The notes under the pieces are model-generated. The model was not told the origin of the DNA. It saw only the letters and a list, made by a program, of their open reading frames with translations, and did no database searches. From assembly GCA_023251695.1 (NCBI GenBank), contig JAHEYE010000037.1, positions 1 through 22,652 of the forward strand: DNA of 22,652 nucleotides, given 5' to 3'. A program made the translations under genes and the position numbers. The stretch comes from Sphingobacteriaceae bacterium (lineage in GTDB: Bacteria; Bacteroidota; Bacteroidia; B-17B0; Aurantibacillaceae). Numbering within the stretch: the first letter of the stretch is position 1; each line of letters begins with the position of its first letter. This document shows positions 13,775 to 21,865 of this stretch, one piece after another.

Positions 13775-14494
13775 ATGCACCTTGTTATTGATATTGGAAA
13801 TACGCTTGTAAAAGCGGCTCTGTTTAAAGAGAGTAAAATGAAGGAAGTTAAAGTGTATAATTCGGTTAACGAATTAACAAACGACCCCGCTTTTTACAGG
13901 CAGGCCCATCGTTGTTTTGTTGGTTCCGTTACCGATGATATCCATTATACCGCCGATATTCTGAGCGATTTTAAAGGACTAGATTTTTTTTCACCCGGAA
14001 GGCCAATGCCAATAAAAAATCTCTATAAAACCCCGGAAACTTTGGGGTCCGACAGGATTGCTGCTGCTATTGGCGCTTATAGTTTATACCCGCAAAATAA
14101 TGTTTTGGTTGTTGATGCCGGTACCTGTCTGAAATTTAATTTTACGAATAAAAATGCGGAGTATTTAGGAGGTGCAATTTCTCCCGGGCTACAAATGCGA
14201 TTTAAAGCATTGCAACATTTTACCGACAAATTACCATTGATAAATTTTGATAATAACTTTAATAAATTAATCGGACAAACTACTGAAGAATCGATCTTGT
14301 CGGGTGTAATAAATGGCATTGTACAAGAGACGGACGGCATTATAAATGAATACAAAAAATTATACCCCGATTTAACAATTGTTATCACCGGCGGTGATGC
14401 CGATTTCTTGGCAAAACACCTAAAAAATAGCATCTTTGCACACCCTCATTTAGTATTAACAGGGTTGAACGAAATTTTAAAATATAATTCTTGA
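13775..14494 (+). CDS. coaX: Type III pantothenate kinase
   Basis: A 239-residue enzyme catalysing the first step of coenzyme A synthesis, ATP-dependent phosphorylation of pantothenate. The ASKHA-fold motifs are in order: the phosphate-binding DIGNT at 6-10, GSDR at 91-94 with the catalytic aspartate D93, DAGTC at 114-118, and LGGAISPGLQMRFKAL at 131-146. The length is typical. It is the first gene of an envelope cluster: its TGA overlaps the TTG start of the next gene. A -7-like TAACTTAG (13759-13766) ends 8 nt before the ATG. Confidence 0.96.
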   Translation: MHLVIDIGNTLVKAALFKESKMKEVKVYNSVNELTNDPAFYRQAHRCFVGSVTDDIHYTADILSDFKGLDFFSPGRPMPIKNLYKTPETLGSDRIAAAIGAYSLYPQNNVLVVDAGTCLKFNFTNKNAEYLGGAISPGLQMRFKALQHFTDKLPLINFDNNFNKLIGQTTEESILSGVINGIVQETDGIINEYKKLYPDLTIVITGGDADFLAKHLKNSIFAHPHLVLTGLNEILKYNS

Positions 14495-15927
14495 TCTTAA
14501 AACTTAAAATATTTCTTTCCTTAATTATTATTAGTAACGCGGTTTTTACGTTTTCACAAAACTTGACTTTTAGTCCTTATTCCCGCTTTGGTTTAGGAGA
14601 AATGAACAGTCCGGTTTTTTCACAGATTGGTGCTTTGGGCGGAACCCACATCGGATTTAAACCGGATACCACGGCTCCTTTATTTATTAACCTCGCTAAC
14701 CCAGCATCTATTTCGGGGATACGGCTAACAACCATGGAGCTTGGAGGAATCGCAAGGTTCAGCGAATTCAATAACGGAAGCGAAAAAGTAAAAAAGAAAA
14801 CTGTCAATTTCTCTTACGCCTGTTTGGGTTTCCCAATCAAACAACGCGCCGGTGCAACTTTTGGAATTATGCCGTATTCGAATGTCGGCTATGACATGCA
14901 AACTGCAACAGAGGTAACAAGTGTTGGAACCGTAACATCAAAATACAGCGGCGAAGGCGGCATTAACCGTGTTTTTTTTGGTTTAGGTATCATGCCTTTT
15001 AAAAAAGTATTGTATAGATTTTACCAATCAGGGGAACGTGATAGTTTGTTTGCGCATAAGGAAATTAAAAAATATAAACGTAAAAAATTCGGAAAAGAAT
15101 TACTCTCTGATTTCAGTATTGGTGGGCGTGCCGATTACTTATTCGGAAATATTTTACAAACTTCCAGCGTAATCTATCCAAGTTCTACTTACTATTACAA
15201 CACCCGCCGTTACCGCAGCACAACTTATAGCGATGTTACCGCGGCATTCGGACTCCAAACCTCATTCGTTATTGATTCGGTAGGAAAGCGTGAATTGAAA
15301 AAGAAAGTTAGAATTGGTTTCGGATATTACCTTTCCATTCCGAATACTATTGGTGTAAGAAATTCAAGTCTGGCTTACAACTATTCTTTGAACGGTTTTA
15401 ATGAGGAAATAGCAAAAGATACCTTCCTTTATGCTATGAATCAAAAAAATTCAATCCGCTTACCGCTTGAGCAGGGTATTGGCATGAGCATCAAAAAAGG
15501 CGACATGCTCAATTTTGCAGTGGATGTATCTTATACAAATTGGTCGCAGTTCAGATATCTCGATAATGTAAATACACTTAAAAACAGTTATCGCATTTCA
15601 TGTGGACTTAATTTTGTTCCGGAAAAATATGCAGCCGGAAGCGGTGCGTACTTCCGCCGGATCCAATACCGTATTGGTGGTTTTTATAATACCGGTTACC
15701 TCGAATTAAAAAATACCGAAATTGCAAATTACGCAGCGACGGTTGGTGTTGGTTTACCCGTGGGATTATTCAGGGCTTTTCAGGTGGTGAACATCAGCGC
15801 ACAATTCGGACAAATGGGCTCGGTTAATAACGGATTGCTGCAGGAGCGGTATGTGAGGATGATTGTGGGCTTTACGTTTAATGCCGGTGGAAACGACAGG
15901 TGGTTCCAGAAATTCCGTTACGATTAA
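14491..15927 (+). CDS. Outer-membrane beta-barrel protein
   Basis: A 478-residue protein with a signal peptide (about residues 1-22, ending FTFSQ). The mature start NLTFSPYSRFGLGEM, the NLANPASISG segment and repeated amphipathic strands ending in MIVGFTFNAGGNDRW resemble the FadL/OmpP1-like or PorV-like barrels of Bacteroidota. Translation most likely starts at TTG (14491), giving a 4-nt overlap with the coaX stop; no ATG with a signal peptide is available nearby. It lies directly before lptC, which fits an envelope role, but the cargo is unknown. Confidence 0.85.
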   Translation: MILKLKIFLSLIIISNAVFTFSQNLTFSPYSRFGLGEMNSPVFSQIGALGGTHIGFKPDTTAPLFINLANPASISGIRLTTMELGGIARFSEFNNGSEKVKKKTVNFSYACLGFPIKQRAGATFGIMPYSNVGYDMQTATEVTSVGTVTSKYSGEGGINRVFFGLGIMPFKKVLYRFYQSGERDSLFAHKEIKKYKRKKFGKELLSDFSIGGRADYLFGNILQTSSVIYPSSTYYYNTRRYRSTTYSDVTAAFGLQTSFVIDSVGKRELKKKVRIGFGYYLSIPNTIGVRNSSLAYNYSLNGFNEEIAKDTFLYAMNQKNSIRLPLEQGIGMSIKKGDMLNFAVDVSYTNWSQFRYLDNVNTLKNSYRISCGLNFVPEKYAAGSGAYFRRIQYRIGGFYNTGYLELKNTEIANYAATVGVGLPVGLFRAFQVVNISAQFGQMGSVNNGLLQERYVRMIVGFTFNAGGNDRWFQKFRYD

Positions 15928-15935
15928 TTGTATGC

Positions 15936-16487
15936 ATGCGCATTTTAAAATTCATAGTTTTTTCTTCACTTCTTTTTTTATTCGCTTGTCAGAATAAACG
16001 TTCCGACATTATGGCATTAAGCGTTCCAAAAGTTTCTCCTACGCAACAAGGAAAAGGAATAACAATGATTTATTCTGATTCGGCACGTCTTAAAATGGTA
16101 ATGAAGGCCCCGCAAATGCTTACCTATGATAAAAATGTAAAAGAGCCATTCACTTTGCTCCCTTCAGGCTTAACAATGGATTTTTATACCAACGAAGAAA
16201 AACTCGAAGCAACCTTGAGTGCTAATTACGGCATTCATTATCCGCAGCGTAAACGCATGGAAGTAAAATATAATGTTGTGGTAGTTAATAAAAACGGTGA
16301 GACACTAAATACCGAGCATTTAATTTGGGATGAGGTCACAAAAAAAATTCACTCCGATGCTTTTGTAAAAATTACAACAGCAAAAGAAATTATTATGGGA
16401 AATGGTTTTGAGAGTAACGAAGATCTGACGCAATATCAGATTAAAGATGTAACAGGCACCATTCAATTAGATAATAAGGATTTGTAA
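15936..16487 (+). CDS. lptC: LPS export ABC transporter periplasmic protein LptC (lipoprotein)
   Basis: A 183-residue protein starting at the ATG at 15936 (MRILKFIVF), 8 nt after the upstream stop; a longer frame from 15900 would overlap the barrel gene and bury the signal sequence. The N-terminus is a lipoprotein signal with FLFAC, lipid-modified C18. The rest is the LptC beta-jellyroll: DSARLKMVMKAPQMLTYD, FPxG-like LLPSGLTMDFY, LSANYGIHYPQRKRMEVKYNVVVVN, LNTEHLIWDEVTKKIHSDAFVKI, and the final GNGFESNEDLTQYQIKDVTG region. It would bridge LptB2FG and LptA in lipopolysaccharide transport. Confidence 0.92.
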   Translation: MRILKFIVFSSLLFLFACQNKRSDIMALSVPKVSPTQQGKGITMIYSDSARLKMVMKAPQMLTYDKNVKEPFTLLPSGLTMDFYTNEEKLEATLSANYGIHYPQRKRMEVKYNVVVVNKNGETLNTEHLIWDEVTKKIHSDAFVKITTAKEIIMGNGFESNEDLTQYQIKDVTGTIQLDNKDL

Positions 16488-16488
16488 T

Positions 16489-16698
16489 ATGGACAATAAA
16501 AAAATATTTAGGGCGCTCGAATACCTTTGGCTTTGTACCGCGGCTTTTGCAGTGGTAGTAACCGTTTATTTTTTAATAAAGGGCGACCGTGACGCTGCTA
16601 TTTATTTTTTCTTTGTTTTTCTCATTGGTGCTGCCATGTACCTTACCCGTCGTTATCAGCGTAAGAAACAGGAAGAAAGGGAGAATTTCAGAAAGTAG
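16489..16698 (+). CDS. Small two-helix membrane protein after lptC
   Basis: A 69-residue protein with two membrane helices (about 10-30 and 38-54) and a very basic tail (TRRYQRKKQEERENFRK). The ATG follows the lptC stop by 1 nt, so translation is coupled. Small proteins of this form often follow lptC in Bacteroidota as far as I recall, but no function is known. Confidence 0.8.
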   Translation: MDNKKIFRALEYLWLCTAAFAVVVTVYFLIKGDRDAAIYFFFVFLIGAAMYLTRRYQRKKQEERENFRK

Positions 16699-16719
16699 TA
16701 GGCAGAAATCGGTAGGCAG
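16698..16719 (+). repeat. Short direct repeat GTAGGCAG
   Basis: GTAGGCAG occurs at 16698-16705 and 16712-16719, a 14-nt period. The first copy begins in the stop codon of the small membrane-protein gene. It may be a decayed tandem repeat. Confidence 0.5.
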
Positions 16720-16794
16720 TATAGAGGTTTAATAACCATTCAAACTATTAGCCATCCACTAATCATTTTTTGTTAAGACTAAAGCATTATGGTT

Positions 16795-16802
16795 TAACTT
16801 TG
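16795..16802 (+). promoter_or_regulatory. Promoter -7 element of the ABC permease gene
   Basis: TAACTTTG is a full TAnnTTTG match, ending 5 nt before the ATG at 16808. The nearest TTTG upstream (16769-16772) is 22 nt away, a little long. The transcript would begin at or next to the start codon. Confidence 0.5.
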
Positions 16803-16807
16803 CAGGG

Positions 16808-18055
16808 ATGTTATTTTTCAGTCTTTTAAAAGAGAGTATTTATTTTGCCTTGCATTCATTAAATGCGAATAAGCTCCGTACTTTTTTAAGTCTCTTAGGT
16901 ATCACCATTGGAATTTTCGCCATCATTGTTGTTTTTACAATTGTTGATAGTCTTGAAAACAACATCCGTAAAAGCATTGAAAGTTTAGGCGACAATGTTG
17001 TATTTGTTCAAAAATGGCCCTGGAGTTTTGGTCCGGATTACCCTTGGTGGAAGTACATGAACCGTCCGGTTCCGCATTACGATGAACTTTTCGATATTCA
17101 AAAAAATTCAAAAACAGCCCAGGCAGTTGCTTACCGGATTGGCGCCAGGCGTGTTGTAAAAAACCGTGGTAATATTGTAGAAAATGCAGTCATTACAGGT
17201 TGCTCATACGATTATTACAAAATAAAATCATTCGAAATTCCTGACGGAAGATATTTTACAGAAAACGAAGTGAACGTTGGAAATAATGTTTGTTTGCTTG
17301 GTAAAAGTATTTCTGATGGATTGTTTCCGAACGGACAATACCCGATTGGCAAACAAATAAAAATAGCAGGAAAAAAAACGACCGTGATTGGTATTTTTAA
17401 GAAAGAGGGCGAGAGCATGTTGGGTAACAGCATGGATAATCAGGTCGTGATACCCTTTCACTTTGCAAAATCAATTCTCGATATTCATTCTGAAAACAGC
17501 GATCCTTATATTGCGGTAAAAGCGCGTCCCGGCATCACCAATGCACAAATGATTGATGAGCTCACGGGAATTATGCGGGGCATCCGCCGTTTAAAACCAT
17601 TGGCCGATGATGATTTTGCTTTGAACGAAACTAATTTATTGAGTAAAGGGTTCAGTGTGATTTTTGATGTTATTGGGGTGGCGGGCTGGATCATTGGTGG
17701 CTTTTCTATTCTCGTAGGAGGCTTCGGTATTGCGAATATTATGTTCGTATCGGTTAAAGAACGCACCAGCATGATTGGCATACAAAAATCATTGGGTGCC
17801 AAAAACTATTTTATTTTAATGCAGTTTTTAAGCGAATCTGTTTTTTTGTCACTGATAGGAGGGGTGCTGGGCTTGTTCCTCACCTGGTTAATTACCCTGG
17901 CCGCAAAGGGGAATATCGAAATGGAAATAAGTTTAACGCAATCCAATATTATTTTAGGTATTACTATTTCTGTATTAATAGGTATCATCAGCGGTTTCGT
18001 GCCTGCTTATACTGCCTCGCAATTAGACCCTGTAGAAGCTATCAGAAGCAATTAA
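16808..18055 (+). CDS. MacB/FtsX-type ABC transporter permease
   Basis: A 415-residue inner-membrane protein with the MacB layout: an N-terminal helix (about 22-45, preceded by NANKLRTFLSLLGITIGIF), a large periplasmic domain (about 48-275) with the VITGCSYDYYKI and GRYFTENEV motifs, and three C-terminal helices (about 282-410) holding the conserved KERTSMIGIQKSLGAK coupling helix and ending FVPAYTASQLDPVEAIR. Such permeases move lipoproteins, peptides or drugs or transmit force; the cognate ATPase is not in this window. The next gene begins immediately after the stop. Confidence 0.92.
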   Translation: MLFFSLLKESIYFALHSLNANKLRTFLSLLGITIGIFAIIVVFTIVDSLENNIRKSIESLGDNVVFVQKWPWSFGPDYPWWKYMNRPVPHYDELFDIQKNSKTAQAVAYRIGARRVVKNRGNIVENAVITGCSYDYYKIKSFEIPDGRYFTENEVNVGNNVCLLGKSISDGLFPNGQYPIGKQIKIAGKKTTVIGIFKKEGESMLGNSMDNQVVIPFHFAKSILDIHSENSDPYIAVKARPGITNAQMIDELTGIMRGIRRLKPLADDDFALNETNLLSKGFSVIFDVIGVAGWIIGGFSILVGGFGIANIMFVSVKERTSMIGIQKSLGAKNYFILMQFLSESVFLSLIGGVLGLFLTWLITLAAKGNIEMEISLTQSNIILGITISVLIGIISGFVPAYTASQLDPVEAIRSN

Positions 18056-18394
18056 ATGAAACGACCAAAGATCATAAGCCTTATATGCATTCTCGGTTTT
18101 ATATCGGTTGTATTCACCTTTCCGGCTGTGTTTTCGCCATCCGTTAAAAAAATCGGCGATTTCATTCCGGCATTGTATGGTTTTATCGTCGCTTGCAGCT
18201 TTATTTCTTATATCGGACTCTGGCATATGAAACAATGGGGCGTTCAGTTGTTTTTTTTCATTTTCTTTGTTAAAACCCTTTTTCTCATTCTCATAAACGA
18301 CCTCGGACCGGGTACAATTGCAGGAATTGTCCTTTCTGTAACTTTCGGAATCATACTTTTGCGGTTTTACCGTAAAATGGACCTAAACCTGTAA
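18056..18394 (+). CDS. Four-helix membrane protein of unknown function
   Basis: A 112-residue protein with about four membrane helices (7-29, 36-56, 63-82, 86-104) and a basic C-terminal end (RFYRKMDLNL). The ATG directly follows the TAA of the ABC permease gene (TAAATG), so the two are co-translated and the product may be an accessory of that transporter. No family is recognised. An open frame runs antisense, but the hydrophobic pattern here and the spacing favour this strand. Confidence 0.75.
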   Translation: MKRPKIISLICILGFISVVFTFPAVFSPSVKKIGDFIPALYGFIVACSFISYIGLWHMKQWGVQLFFFIFFVKTLFLILINDLGPGTIAGIVLSVTFGIILLRFYRKMDLNL

Positions 18395-18550
18395 TCTCAA
18401 AAAATTTCATCCCCCTTTTTGGCATTATTTGTCCAAAAAAGAGTCCAATCAATCAAAAAGTTTTGCATAATAGAAAATTATTTGTATATCTTTATATTAA
18501 ATAGCTTAATTATTCACTCATTATTCACCCAGTTTTAATCACTTAAATAC

Positions 18551-20761
18551 ATGATTGCCGAATTAGACACAAAAGAATTGAATGGAACCTTAAAGAGCTT
18601 TTTTGGATTCGAAGGCTTTAAAGGGAACCAGGAAAAAATCATAAAAAGCGTGCTTTCCGGCAAGGATACTTTTGTTATTATGCCTACAGGCGGTGGTAAA
18701 TCGCTATGTTATCAGTTGCCTGCCTTAGTAAGCGAAGGAACAGCTATTGTTGTATCTCCTTTAATTGCTTTAATGAAAAATCAGGTGGATGCTATCCGTG
18801 GTTTCAGCGACGAATCCGGCATTGCACACTTTTTAAATTCATCTTTAAATAAAAGCGAAATTACTAAAGTAAAAAAAGATGTAGTCTCGGGTAAAACCAA
18901 ATTATTATATGTAGCTCCTGAAACGTTAACGAAAGAAGAAAACATAAAATTCTTCGAAGAGTTTAAAATTTCTTTTTTCGCCATTGATGAGGCGCATTGT
19001 ATTTCAGAATGGGGGCACGATTTCCGTCCTGAATACCGCCGTCTGCGTCCGATTATTGATAAAGTGGGAAATGTGTCAGTAATGGCTTTAACCGCTACAG
19101 CTACACCAAAAGTTCAACAGGATATTCAGAAAAATCTTGGTATGACTACAGCCAATGTTTTTAAATCATCATTTAACCGTCCTAATTTATATTACGATGT
19201 TCGTCCGAAACAAAATGTAATTAAAGAAATTGTAAAATACATCAAACAAAACTCTGGTAAATCAGGGATTATTTACTGCTTAAGCCGTAAAAAAGTAGAA
19301 GAAATCGCTCAGGCTTTAAAAGTGAACGGTATTAAAGCACAACCTTATCATGCTGGTCTCGACGCAAAAGAACGCGCAAGAACGCAAGATGAATTTTTGA
19401 TGGAAAAAATTGACGTGATTGTTGCAACGATTGCTTTCGGGATGGGAATTGATAAACCGGATGTGCGTTATGTTATTCATCACGATGTACCGAAATCTTT
19501 AGAAGGTTATTATCAGGAAACAGGCCGCGCGGGTCGCGATGGCGGAGAAGGAAATTGCGTTACTTTTTATAGTTACGATGATATTATTAAACTCGAGAAG
19601 TTTATGAAAGATAAACCTGTTGCTGAACAGGAAATCGGAAAACAAATGCTGAGCGAGACAGCGGCCTTCGCCGAAACTTCATCGTGCCGCCGTAAATTCT
19701 TACTACATTATTTTGGGGAAGAGTTTGAAGAAAAAAAGTGTAACGAGAATTGCGATAATTGCCGTCACCCAAAACAAAAATTCGAAGCGAAACAAGATCT
19801 TGAATTAGCTATAGAAGCTGTTCTCGAGGTAAAAGAGAAACATAAGATCAAAGATATCATCAATGTGGTGATGGGAACTTTAACTGCAACCTCAAAATCG
19901 TATAAACACAACGATTTGGATTCGTGGGGTAAAGGTGCTGAAGATGATAACGACGATAAATACTGGAATGCTATTTTGCGTCAGGCTATCGTGAACAGTT
20001 ATCTCACAAAGGACATTGAGAACTACGGGTTACTAAAAGTAACGGATAAAGGCAAGGCCTTCTTAAAAAAGCCGCACAGCATTAAGTTTACACGTGATCA
20101 CGATTTCAGTAATGCGGATAAGAGTGAAGATGATGATATTATTATTGCAGGAAAAGGAGGATCGGCTTCCGACCCGACTTTATTTGCGATGTTAAAAGAT
20201 CTGGTGAAGAAAATATCAAAACAAAAAGCATTGCCACCTTATGTCATTTTCCAGGAAACTTCTTTGGAAGAAATGTCAATCCAGTATCCTATTGACATGG
20301 AGGAGCTGACAAAAATTTCGGGAGTAGGCGCAGGTAAGGCAACAAAATACGGTAAGCCGTTCATTGATCTCATCAAATCTTACGTTGATGAGAATGAAAT
20401 TGAGCGCCCAAGTGATTTTGTAATTAAATCGGTAGTTAATAAATCCGGATTGAAAGTTTATATAATTCAGAATGTTGACCGCAAAATCCGCTTGGAAGAC
20501 ATGGCTAAATCAAAGAGCCTAAAAATGAATGAGCTTCTGACTGAAATGGAAACCATCGTTGCTTCAGGTACCAAATTAAACATCAAGTATTATCTCGAGG
20601 ATATGATGGATGAAGAGAAGCGGGTTGAAGCACTCGAATATTTTAAAGAGTCGCAAACCGACAGCGTTGAAGAAGCCTTAAAAGAATTGGGCGAGAATGA
20701 TTATTCGGAAGAAGAGATTAGAATGGTTCGTATCCAGTTTATATCCGATTACGCGAATTAA
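18551..20761 (+). CDS. recQ: ATP-dependent DNA helicase RecQ
   Basis: A 736-residue superfamily 2 helicase that unwinds DNA in recombinational repair. The helicase core has Walker A PTGGGKS (45-51), DEAH (146-149), the aromatic-rich loop AHCISEWGHDFRPEYR, TATATPKV (181-188) and motif VI QETGRAGRDG (322-331). The RQC zinc site is C379, C397, C401 and C404. An HRDC domain lies at about 540-613. The remaining 120 residues are a helical, charged extension ending in a winged-helix-like region, longer than E. coli RecQ (about 610 residues) but usual for Bacteroidota. The gene is monocistronic, with a weak promoter (TATCTTTA, 18487-18494). Confidence 0.97.
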   Translation: MIAELDTKELNGTLKSFFGFEGFKGNQEKIIKSVLSGKDTFVIMPTGGGKSLCYQLPALVSEGTAIVVSPLIALMKNQVDAIRGFSDESGIAHFLNSSLNKSEITKVKKDVVSGKTKLLYVAPETLTKEENIKFFEEFKISFFAIDEAHCISEWGHDFRPEYRRLRPIIDKVGNVSVMALTATATPKVQQDIQKNLGMTTANVFKSSFNRPNLYYDVRPKQNVIKEIVKYIKQNSGKSGIIYCLSRKKVEEIAQALKVNGIKAQPYHAGLDAKERARTQDEFLMEKIDVIVATIAFGMGIDKPDVRYVIHHDVPKSLEGYYQETGRAGRDGGEGNCVTFYSYDDIIKLEKFMKDKPVAEQEIGKQMLSETAAFAETSSCRRKFLLHYFGEEFEEKKCNENCDNCRHPKQKFEAKQDLELAIEAVLEVKEKHKIKDIINVVMGTLTATSKSYKHNDLDSWGKGAEDDNDDKYWNAILRQAIVNSYLTKDIENYGLLKVTDKGKAFLKKPHSIKFTRDHDFSNADKSEDDDIIIAGKGGSASDPTLFAMLKDLVKKISKQKALPPYVIFQETSLEEMSIQYPIDMEELTKISGVGAGKATKYGKPFIDLIKSYVDENEIERPSDFVIKSVVNKSGLKVYIIQNVDRKIRLEDMAKSKSLKMNELLTEMETIVASGTKLNIKYYLEDMMDEEKRVEALEYFKESQTDSVEEALKELGENDYSEEEIRMVRIQFISDYAN

Positions 20762-20766
20762 TGGTT

Positions 20767-20784
20767 GTGAAGCAGCGGCTTCAC
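20767..20784 (+). terminator. Hairpin immediately after recQ
   Basis: GTGAAGC (20767-20773) and GCTTCAC (20778-20784) form a perfect 7-bp stem with a 4-nt loop, starting 5 nt after the recQ stop codon. There is no T tract, so it may protect the mRNA 3' end rather than terminate. Confidence 0.55.
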
Positions 20785-20801
20785 TTCACATTCCAAAAAA
20801 C

Positions 20802-20836
20802 AAACACCCTGTCAGCTACCAGCCGGCAGGGTGTTT
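20802..20836. terminator. Bidirectional terminator between recQ and the secreted protein
   Basis: AAACACCCTGTC (20802-20813) pairs with GGCAGGGTGTTT (20825-20836), one G-T pair and an 11-nt loop. On the minus strand it is followed by GTTTTTT, a good T tract, so it best serves the leftward gene; it can also stop recQ transcripts. Confidence 0.88.
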
Positions 20837-20861
20837 CAGTTAGTGGGATGGTATATTAAAA

Positions 20862-21560
20862 CTATTTTGTTGCGAAATTATTTACTTCTATACCTGCCAG
20901 ATTCAAAGCAAATCCTTTTAAGATATTAAGGGCCTGATTTTGCTCACCTAAAGCTAATGTTTCTTTTTCGTCGGCATTACTTAAGCTGCCTAATTTAGCT
21001 GCTGAGGTTGGCATTGCGTTAGCCTCTTCCCGCATTTCGTATGCAAAACGCATGTTCATTTCGGCATCAGCAATTAAGCTTTGGGCTTGTTTGCCGGCAA
21101 TTGCACTTGCATTGGTTTTTTCGAGCAAATGATTAAGGCTTGCTTTGTTTAAAGTGTAGGTTTCTTTATGACTTACGCCCGATAATTCAAGAGCTGTAAT
21201 CATCATCAATTCGGCTTGTTTGTAAAGGGTGTTCGATTCTTCAAGCAATTCGGTTTTGGTTAAACCTGTATTGCTTACTGCCGCTTCCCTTAAGTATTTT
21301 GATTTAAGCGCGAGTTCTTCGGCCTGAATTTTTAAGGATTGTCCCGAAGCTTTGGTTGTAGGAACGGTTCTTACCGCTACATTATCCTGTCCTATAACAG
21401 GCTTGCCATCCATTGTCTTTTTTGATGGTCCTTCGTCATGGTATTTCAATACCATTCCAAAATTATCTTTATTGGAAACTTGGTTCCCTGGTGTTTGGCC
21501 GTTTACCATTACCTGAATGATAAGAGCCAACAATGTTGAAATGTAAATTCTTGTTTTCAT
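20862..21560 (-). CDS. Secreted helical protein of unknown function
   Basis: A 232-residue protein with a signal peptide ending VNGQ (about residue 22), a polar N-terminal stretch, and an alpha-helical domain (about 70-230) rich in Ala, Leu and Glu (SLKIQAEELALKSKYLREAAV, and QSLIADAEMNMRFAYEMREEANAM). The helices resemble coiled-coil or TPR-like hairpins, but no TPR consensus is met. No family is recognised. It converges with recQ across a shared terminator. Confidence 0.78.
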   Translation of the reverse strand: MKTRIYISTLLALIIQVMVNGQTPGNQVSNKDNFGMVLKYHDEGPSKKTMDGKPVIGQDNVAVRTVPTTKASGQSLKIQAEELALKSKYLREAAVSNTGLTKTELLEESNTLYKQAELMMITALELSGVSHKETYTLNKASLNHLLEKTNASAIAGKQAQSLIADAEMNMRFAYEMREEANAMPTSAAKLGSLSNADEKETLALGEQNQALNILKGFALNLAGIEVNNFATK

Positions 21561-21596
21561 AACAAATGAGTTTTAAATACGTTAATGTTTTCATGT

Positions 21597-21755
21597 TTAT
21601 TTAATTTTTAATTTAAAATAATGATCTGATTTTTTTAGACTTTGCTTTTTTACCAGCCCCTCAAAGGCAAGCTTTAAAGGGGTTCCGGGTGGCTTTAGGG
21701 TTTGTTTACTTACTTGTACGAGGGCGTTTTTAAAAAGGTTCGGTTTTTTAATCAT
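21597..21755 (-). CDS. Possible small basic protein (52 residues)
   Basis: A short frame from an ATG at 21755 to a TAA at 21597-21599 encodes 52 residues with 13 lysines and no Cys or Trp (MIKKPNLFKNALVQVSKQ start, KLKIK end). It fits the 305-nt gap upstream of the 21560 gene on the same strand with a 36-nt spacing. It has no clear promoter element or family, so chance is possible in AT-rich DNA. Confidence 0.35.
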   Translation of the reverse strand: MIKKPNLFKNALVQVSKQTLKPPGTPLKLAFEGLVKKQSLKKSDHYFKLKIK

Positions 21756-21798
21756 AAAAATAAAAACACAGGGTTGTTTACAGCTTCTTAAACAATTA

Positions 21799-21812
21799 CT
21801 AAAGCGCTTTAG
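21799..21812. promoter_or_regulatory. 14-bp perfect palindrome
   Basis: CTAAAGCGCTTTAG is its own reverse complement. It lies 14 nt upstream of the -33 TTTG of the ligase-like gene at 21866, and could be an operator. Confidence 0.45.
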
Positions 21813-21825
21813 ATATTTCTTTTAC

Positions 21826-21857
21826 TTTGTATAATTTATCACCTTGTTTTACGTTTG
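21826..21857 (+). promoter_or_regulatory. Promoter of the O-antigen ligase-like gene
   Basis: TTTG at 21826-21829, a 20-nt spacer and TACGTTTG at 21850-21857 match both consensus parts. The -7 element ends 8 nt before the ATG at 21866, again predicting an almost leaderless mRNA. Confidence 0.7.
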
Positions 21858-21865
21858 TATTTACA

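Noticed and set aside
15900..15935. GTG start for LptC overlapping the barrel gene
   Set aside because: It would bury the lipoprotein signal; ATG 15936 gives a signal with C18 correctly placed.
16698..16719. CRISPR-like array from the GTAGGCAG repeats
   Set aside because: Only two 8-bp copies with a 6-nt spacing; no array or cas genes.
18023..18235. Antisense frame opposite the four-helix membrane gene
   Set aside because: The plus-strand frame directly follows the ABC permease stop and has membrane-helix character; the antisense frame has neither.
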